Part shown: positions 58,822-64,000 of the stretch, piece by piece
Position numbering within the stretch: the stretch's first letter is position 1
Layout: each line of letters begins with the position of its first letter
NCBI GenBank assembly: GCA_016721115.1
Contig: JADKIW010000001.1
Location: forward strand, 1,503,501 to 1,567,500
Source: Candidatus Defluviilinea proxima
GTDB lineage: Bacteria; Chloroflexota; Anaerolineae; Anaerolineales; Villigracilaceae
Length of the DNA stretch: 64,000 nt
Direction of reading: 5' to 3'
Notes under the pieces: generated by a model
The model's database searches: none
Told to the model about the DNA's origin: nothing
Seen by the model: the letters and a program-made list of their open reading frames with translations, nothing else
Translations under genes and position numbers: made by a program

Positions 58822-59469
58822 TCAGTGGATAATTTGGTTTCGTAACGCCAGTGTTACTGCTTCGGTGCGGCTGGCAACACCCAACTTGGAAAGGATACTA
58901 CTCACATGAGATTTTATAGTAGATGGGCTCACAGTTAATTTGCCAGCGATCTGTACGTTGGTTAGCCCTTCGATCATGAGAACTAACACCTCACGTTCGC
59001 GTTCTGTCAAATCTTGACCGGGAGTCGGCGGCAGATTGGTAGTTTCTACTAGAGACTGAGCAACTTCAGGCGAGAGAGTGACGCGTCCGGTGTGTGCAGA
59101 GCGGATGGCTTGCACCAGGTCATCTGCAGAAACATCTTTGAGTAAATATCCGATCGCACCGGCTTCCAACGCTTGCTTGATCAGCTTCCCCTCTTTAAAA
59201 GAGGTCAGAACGATGACTTGTATTTGTGGGAACTGTTTGCGAATGGCGTGCGTCGCCGTCGCCCCATCCATCCCCGGCAACGACATATCCATGAGGATCA
59301 CATCTGGAAGAACCTCGGCACAAACCTGGATGGCGGCTTCGCCACTTTCAGCTTCGCCCACCAATTGCAGGTCATCAAAAACCTTTAGGAAGGTCGCCAG
59401 CCCTCGACGGACCATCGCATGGTCATCAACAAGCATCACACGAATGGGATGAGATTTTGATCTGGTCAT
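58822..59469 (-). CDS. NarL-type response regulator
   Basis: The 215-residue protein has a receiver domain (acceptor aspartate in 'VILMDMSLPGMDG') and a LuxR HTH ('LTEREREVLVLMIEGLTNVQ', 'STIKSHVSSILSKLG'). ATG 59469 is chosen as it lies 5 nt after AAGGAG; GTG 59475 is possible. It is preceded by its kinase with a 2-bp gap. It closely resembles the regulator at 20155, so both pairs are paralogous. Confidence 0.92.
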   Translation of the reverse strand: MTRSKSHPIRVMLVDDHAMVRRGLATFLKVFDDLQLVGEAESGEAAIQVCAEVLPDVILMDMSLPGMDGATATHAIRKQFPQIQVIVLTSFKEGKLIKQALEAGAIGYLLKDVSADDLVQAIRSAHTGRVTLSPEVAQSLVETTNLPPTPGQDLTEREREVLVLMIEGLTNVQIAGKLTVSPSTIKSHVSSILSKLGVASRTEAVTLALRNQIIH

Positions 59470-59471
59470 GG

Positions 59472-61028
59472 TCACTCCTTCTGTGGGTCACTCACCCAAC
59501 GCATGATAAGTTCAGTGCCCTGGCCCGGCTGGCTTGTAATTGAGAGTTGTGTTCCGGCGGCATCTGCGCGCTCACGCATCATGCCTAATCCATAATGACC
59601 TGCAAATGTTTCTTCTGTATTAAAGCCCACGCCGTCATCACGAATGCGTAATTCAATGGCAGAATCTTCATGCATCAGATCGATATCAACTTTGCTGGCT
59701 TTGGCATGCTTGGCGATATTGTTCAGCGCTTCCTGACATACCCGATAGAATGCCACTTGTATTTCAGCAGGCAGGATAACATCCTCTGCTACCGTAACCT
59801 TGACAGGGATGTTGATGCGCCCCGAAAGAGCGCTTCCTAATAGATACAACAGGTCGCCAAGATCTGTATCGGTCAATGCAGAGGGGCGCAATTCGGCCAG
59901 AAGTGCGCGCATTTCGGCCTGTGCGGCGCGGGTCAATCGGCGCAGATCGTCCAACGATTTACGCGCTTCATCCTGGTCGCGGTCCCATAAGCGCGGCAAG
60001 ACATCGGCAATCAAACCAGCCGAGAAGAGCGATTGATTGACGGCATCATGCAGGTTTTGTGCCAGGCGCTGGCGTTCCTGTAATGCGGCAAGTGACTGGG
60101 CGTGTTCATAGAGCTCCGCATTGACCAGGGCAATGGCGGCTTGGTTTGCCACCGTCAACGCCAGGTCTGCATGATGGGCTGTAAAGTAATTCTTCTGAAT
60201 GTGTGCAACTCCTACACTGCCGATGACGCGATTCTTTACCGCCACTGGGACCCACATCCACGCTTGCACTCCTCTTAACAACAGAGTGGCCTGATCATCC
60301 AAAAGCGAGCGAAGAAATTGCGCTGACGGTTCTGCGCTCCACACATCGGCAATACGATCGGGCCGGTGCCCATTGAACAACTTCATCAAGGTTTCAGGGC
60401 CTTTAAGTCGTATGCGGAAGGGGATGGTTTCTTCCAAGCGCTGTGACCCTCGTACAGCTAGAGCGACCATCTCTGTTCCATCGAGCAGGAACAATTCGGC
60501 ATGGGTGTATTCAACCAGCACTCGTAATTGATCCAGGATCAGGCCCGGCTTGAGTTCCAATGCAGACGCCAGTGTTTGAGAAATATCCAACAAAGTGGCT
60601 TGCTCACGTGTATGGAGCTCTACACGTTCGTGGAGTAAGCGTTCTGCATTGATCCGTTCGGTAACATCCCGAACGATACTCAACATACAGGATCGCCCTT
60701 GGAATGGAATGGCGGTTCTGCGTGCATCCACATAGAATGATGAACCATCTTTGTGCAAATGAACCGCTGGCACATCGAGCAAGCCGCCTTTCGACTGCAT
60801 TACATTGGGAGCTTGAGTGAATAGAAGCTGACTGTCGGGATGGATATATGCAGTCAGGTGCAAGCCTATGAATTCCTCGCGTGTAAAGTTGTGCATCTCA
60901 ATGGCGGCTGGGTTGGCATCTACGATACAGCCAGTTCCAATATCGCTAATGATCATGCCATCACTGGCAGATTCAAAAATAATCCGGTATTGCTGTTCTT
61001 TATCTTCGGTACTTAATTCTTTGCTCAT
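59472..61028 (-). CDS. PAS-GAF histidine kinase (HisKA_3 family)
   Basis: The 518-residue protein has an N-terminal PAS domain ('YRIIFESASDGMIISDIGTG'), a GAF domain (about residues 150-290) and a HisKA_3/HATPase core with histidine in 'RLAQNLHDAVNQSLFSAG' and the N box 'ALNNIAKHAKASK'. There is no membrane segment, so it is cytoplasmic. The kinase core resembles that of the propeller kinase at 16247. Confidence 0.9.
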   Translation of the reverse strand: MSKELSTEDKEQQYRIIFESASDGMIISDIGTGCIVDANPAAIEMHNFTREEFIGLHLTAYIHPDSQLLFTQAPNVMQSKGGLLDVPAVHLHKDGSSFYVDARRTAIPFQGRSCMLSIVRDVTERINAERLLHERVELHTREQATLLDISQTLASALELKPGLILDQLRVLVEYTHAELFLLDGTEMVALAVRGSQRLEETIPFRIRLKGPETLMKLFNGHRPDRIADVWSAEPSAQFLRSLLDDQATLLLRGVQAWMWVPVAVKNRVIGSVGVAHIQKNYFTAHHADLALTVANQAAIALVNAELYEHAQSLAALQERQRLAQNLHDAVNQSLFSAGLIADVLPRLWDRDQDEARKSLDDLRRLTRAAQAEMRALLAELRPSALTDTDLGDLLYLLGSALSGRINIPVKVTVAEDVILPAEIQVAFYRVCQEALNNIAKHAKASKVDIDLMHEDSAIELRIRDDGVGFNTEETFAGHYGLGMMRERADAAGTQLSITSQPGQGTELIMRWVSDPQKE

Positions 61029-61384
61029 GCTGGGTCACGGTCCCCTTTCCCGTTGATTTGGTTTTGTTGCATTCGGTTAATCCTTTCACTTGCCGATAGT
61101 CCCCTCTTGATCGATATATTCATAATACTACAATAAACATAAGTATTTGAAAGCCAGTTTACGATTCTTGATATATTCGTGATTTTTATTACCTAACTTG
61201 CGACAGCGTTGTACATATATTGCCGCGTGTTATGACCTGATAGTGTGTTACACTGATATTGGCAATTTATAAACAATAAGTTTATAAAGATTCGGGGGAA
61301 TAGAGACTGGTCCAGAGGAACAGTTATTTCGTCTGTGCCCATTTGCGAAAAGTAGTTTGTTTATTAGCAGTAAAGGAAAATAGT
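61029..61384. other. Divergent intergenic region
   Basis: No gene is seen between the kinase and the SnoaL-like gene. It is AT-rich around 61120-61290 and probably holds both promoters. No PE1 or TE1 copy is present. Confidence 0.45.
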
Positions 61385-61831
61385 ATGAATAAAAGAGAAA
61401 CCGTACAAGCCCTCATGGATTCAGTCCAGAAGGGTGACTTCGCAGCCGTCAGATCCATGCTCGCGGCTGATTTTCAATTCAGCGGTCCCATTCCAGACGC
61501 GATCAATGCAGAAACCTGGCTTGGCATGAGCGCCAGCCTGAAGACAGCTTTCCCAGATCTGAACTATCACTTTAAGGTCATCGGTACTGATGGTGACGTT
61601 GTAAAGTCCACTTCGCAATTGAGTGGAACCCACATCGGCCCATTCGACCTGACCAGCATGAACATGGGAATGATCCCTGCCACGAACAAGGCTTTTTCTG
61701 TGAAACTTGAAAAGACAAAGGTCACCGTGAATAAAGAGAACAAGATCTCTGCATGGGCTGTCGAGCCGACCGACGGCGCAGGATTGAAAGCGATCCTCGG
61801 TCTGTTGGGTGTTAAACCATCATCCATGTAG
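61385..61831 (+). CDS. SnoaL-like/NTF2-fold protein
   Basis: The 148-residue protein starts at ATG 61385 after AAAGGAAA. 'VQALMDSVQKGDFAAVRSMLAADFQFSGP' in order and 'LNYHFKVIGTDGDVVKS' follow the pattern of SnoaL-like polyketide-cyclase/NTF2-fold proteins, which make small ligand-binding cones. No specific ligand or enzyme role is evident. Single-gene unit. Confidence 0.72.
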   Translation: MNKRETVQALMDSVQKGDFAAVRSMLAADFQFSGPIPDAINAETWLGMSASLKTAFPDLNYHFKVIGTDGDVVKSTSQLSGTHIGPFDLTSMNMGMIPATNKAFSVKLEKTKVTVNKENKISAWAVEPTDGAGLKAILGLLGVKPSSM

Positions 61832-61948
61832 TTGATTCTCTAAAACATCCATCTGTACATAAAAGTAGCAGTTGGGGATCAAGTTGTAAATTGTGTTTTG
61901 CAGTTATAGGGTTGGTCTTGAAGCGCTTCTCGTGGAAAGTTGTCTGAA

Positions 61949-62233
61949 ATGGCGATCAAACTATATGTAGGGAATTTGCCTGCATCAACAACTTCTGATG
62001 AATTGATGGAGTTGTTTGCTCAAGCTGGGGAAATCGTCCAGCTTGATTTAGTCAAAAGCCCCCAGAATGGTCTGCCTAAAGGGTATGCTTTCATCACGAT
62101 GAATACGCAAAGCGAGATCGACAAGGCAATCAGCATGTTTCATTTGTATTTATTAAGAGACCATGCGCTAAAAGTTGGTTTGGCAAATCCAAGAAGAAAC
62201 CGCGACAAGAAAATGCCAGATTCTGAGTTGTAA
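61949..62233 (+). CDS. RNA recognition motif (RRM) protein
   Basis: The 94-residue protein has RNP2 'KLYVGNLP' and RNP1 'KGYAFITM' and the overall beta-alpha-beta-beta-alpha-beta pattern of a single RRM. Bacterial RRM proteins of this size occur mainly in cyanobacteria and some Chloroflexota and bind RNA. The C-terminus is basic ('NPRRNRDKKMP'). TTG 61940 is an alternative start. Confidence 0.85.
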   Translation: MAIKLYVGNLPASTTSDELMELFAQAGEIVQLDLVKSPQNGLPKGYAFITMNTQSEIDKAISMFHLYLLRDHALKVGLANPRRNRDKKMPDSEL

Positions 62234-62349
62234 AACATCGTGAATTTCAGTGTAATGTCATACGTATGTTGAACCAGTTCTCCCAGGATGAATACGCATA
62301 TCCTGGAAAAGATAAAAAAATAATTAAGTGAAAACCTGATCGTGTTCAG

Positions 62350-62372
62350 GAGCCTTTTTGAAGAAAAGGCTC
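62350..62372 (+). terminator. Terminator-like hairpin before the glycosyltransferase
   Basis: GAGCCTTTT (62350-62358) and AAAAGGCTC (62364-62372) pair perfectly with a 5-nt loop; a short T-run follows at 62377. Confidence 0.6.
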
Positions 62373-62435
62373 TCAGTTTTGATACATCATTAATTGTTGT
62401 TTGTTGAAATAAGGTTGTTTGAAAGGAGAAGTTTT

Positions 62436-64000
62436 ATGGAAAAGCCTGCCCATACGATCATCAAGCGCATTGCTTTTATTGGCAACTATCTGCCACGTCA
62501 ATGTGGTATTGCTACGTTTACCACGGACCTGTGCGAGTCCATCGCAGAGGAATATAAGGGCACGGCCTGTATTGCCCTGCCCGTCAACGATACCGAGGCG
62601 GGGTATGAATACCCGCCGCGCGTTCGATTCGAGTTGGACGAGAAGGATATCGAATCCTATCGCCGTGCCGCTGATTTCTTGAATATCAACAACGTGGACA
62701 TGGTCTCATTGCAACATGAATATGGGATCTATGGCGGGAAGGCAGGCAGTTACATCCTTGCACTCTTACGTGAATTGCGGATGCCCATCGTCACAACGTT
62801 GCATACGATCTTGCGCGACCCCACTCCCGATCAGCGCCGTGTGCTCGAAGAGATCGTCTCTCTTTCAGATCGCGTGGTTGTGATGAGCGAACGAGGCGCA
62901 GAATTTTTGCAAAAGATATATCACGTCTCGCCCGATAAGATCGACATCATCCCGCATGGCATCCCTGATATCCCTTTTGTAGACTCGAGCTTTCACAAGG
63001 ACCTGTTCGGTGTGGAAGGGAAAACTGTTCTTCTGAGTTTTGGCTTGCTATCTGCAAACAAAGGCATCGAGAATGTCATCTCGGCTCTGCCTGCTATTCT
63101 GGAAAAACACCCTGATGTTGTTTATATTGTTGTTGGCGCCACCCATCCTCATGTAGTGCAGAACGAAGGCGAAACGTATCGCCTGTCCTTGCAATGGCTG
63201 GCTCATGAAAAAGGTGTGGAAGCCAATGTGATCTTTTATAACCGCTTCGTCAGTTTGGATGAACTGGTTCAATTCATCAGCGCGGCGGATATATACATCA
63301 CTCCCTACCTTGACGTGGCGCAGATCACCTCCGGTACGCTGGCATATACGCTTGGCGCAGGCAAGGCGGTTGTCTCCACGCCATATTGGTACGCCGAAGA
63401 AATGCTTGCCGATGAACGTGGCGCATTGGTGCCATTTGGTGACCCACAAGCATTAGCTGACCAGGTGATCGATCTACTGAGTAACGAGTCGAAGCGCGAT
63501 GCCATGCGGAAGCGCGCCTACTTGTTTGGGCGCGATATGATCTGGCCTCAGGTTGCCCGCCGTTATATGGAAGTATTTGAGCGTGCCCGTTCCGAACGAC
63601 GTTATTTTGCCCATGAGGAATACGCGGTCAAGCCTTTGGATAAACGTGTTGGGGAACTGCCTCCTCTTAAGCTGGATCACCTACGCCACATCACTGATGA
63701 CACCGGTATATTACAACATGCTATCTTTACAATACCTAATTACCGCGAAGGTTATACAACCGACGATAACGCCCGCGCATTGATGATCGGTGTACTTCTG
63801 GAAGAATTGGGAAACAAGGACGCTATTGAATTGGAAACCCGCTATCTGGCATTCATTTGGAATGCGTTCAATGCAGAGACCAAGCGCTTTCGCAACTTTA
63901 TGGATTACCAGCGCAATTGGTTGGAAGAAAGCGGGTCAGATGACAGCCACGGCCGCGCCTTATGGGCTTTGGGTATAGTGATCGGACGTTCGAACACACC
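62436..64000 (+). CDS. Glycosyltransferase family 4-like protein, 3'-truncated
   Basis: The frame is open to the window end (521 codons seen). It starts behind GAAAGGAGAAG. The N-terminal part has 'IAFIGNYLPRQCGIATFTTD', the central part the GT-B fold with 'TVLLSFGLLSANKGIENVI' and 'AADIYITPYLDVAQITSGTLAYTLGAGKAVVSTP', the donor-binding region. From about residue 400 a second, helical domain begins ('GYTTDDNARALMIGVLLEEL'), as in bifunctional glycosyltransferases with an alpha/alpha-toroid glycosidase-like tail. Acceptor unknown; surface polysaccharide or mannan metabolism is plausible. Confidence 0.85.
   Translation, partial: MEKPAHTIIKRIAFIGNYLPRQCGIATFTTDLCESIAEEYKGTACIALPVNDTEAGYEYPPRVRFELDEKDIESYRRAADFLNINNVDMVSLQHEYGIYGGKAGSYILALLRELRMPIVTTLHTILRDPTPDQRRVLEEIVSLSDRVVVMSERGAEFLQKIYHVSPDKIDIIPHGIPDIPFVDSSFHKDLFGVEGKTVLLSFGLLSANKGIENVISALPAILEKHPDVVYIVVGATHPHVVQNEGETYRLSLQWLAHEKGVEANVIFYNRFVSLDELVQFISAADIYITPYLDVAQITSGTLAYTLGAGKAVVSTPYWYAEEMLADERGALVPFGDPQALADQVIDLLSNESKRDAMRKRAYLFGRDMIWPQVARRYMEVFERARSERRYFAHEEYAVKPLDKRVGELPPLKLDHLRHITDDTGILQHAIFTIPNYREGYTTDDNARALMIGVLLEELGNKDAIELETRYLAFIWNAFNAETKRFRNFMDYQRNWLEESGSDDSHGRALWALGIVIGRSNT

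Overview
This window reads as a chromosomal piece of a Chloroflexota bacterium, most likely of the Anaerolineae. That is inference from content: very large MalT-like LuxR regulators, propeller-type sensor kinases, several DUF4386-type membrane proteins, an ECF42-type sigma factor with DGPF proteins, and roughly even base composition. No rRNA, tRNA, CRISPR array or replication origin was seen. Both ends cut a gene: a [NiFe] hydrogenase large subunit at the left edge and a glycosyltransferase at the right edge.

Left part (1-16.1 kb). A tightly overlapping operon encodes the end of a group 4 (Ech/Hyc-like) membrane hydrogenase: large subunit, NuoH-like membrane subunit, two-cluster ferredoxin and maturation protease. 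Two broken copies of the last part of comM then bracket an ECF42 module: two DGPF/YCII proteins, each behind an almost identical promoter-like box, a degenerate SDR, a GyrI-like protein and the sigma factor. On the minus strand follow an aspartase/fumarase-type lyase, a flavin disulfide reductase, two unknown proteins and a cupin. A MalT-like regulator with a probable leaderless start then heads a set of small membrane proteins.

Middle (16.2-29.3 kb). A giant propeller histidine kinase, its NarL-type regulator and a stand-alone receiver protein lie together; the receiver gene has its ribosome binding site buried in a perfect hairpin. After an alpha/beta hydrolase comes a genome-plasticity zone: a type IIG restriction-modification gene carrying a long palindromic insertion in frame, duplicated fragments of its 3' end around a DUF2726 nuclease-like gene, and a REP-associated transposase (RAYT) flanked by perfect REP palindromes, four copies in 1.8 kb.

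Right part (29.4-64 kb). Operons of membrane proteins, lipoproteins, an SDR, CPBP proteases, a nitrilase and a CoA-ligase-like enzyme are punctuated by a repeated twin-hairpin terminator element (TE1, six copies counting a decayed one). A second MalT-like regulator heads a module that parallels the first. From 48.5 to 61 kb almost everything is on the minus strand and looks like a general stress regulon: CBS, BON/PRC, YtxH, two GlsB/YeaQ proteins, two CsbD proteins, tiny membrane proteins, a diguanylate cyclase, a receiver protein and a kinase/regulator pair. Six copies of a second repeat (PE1: a palindrome followed by a -10-like box) sit directly upstream of minus-strand genes, five in this cluster and one upstream of the cupin at 10.7 kb. 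PE1 is the best candidate here for an undescribed regulatory system.
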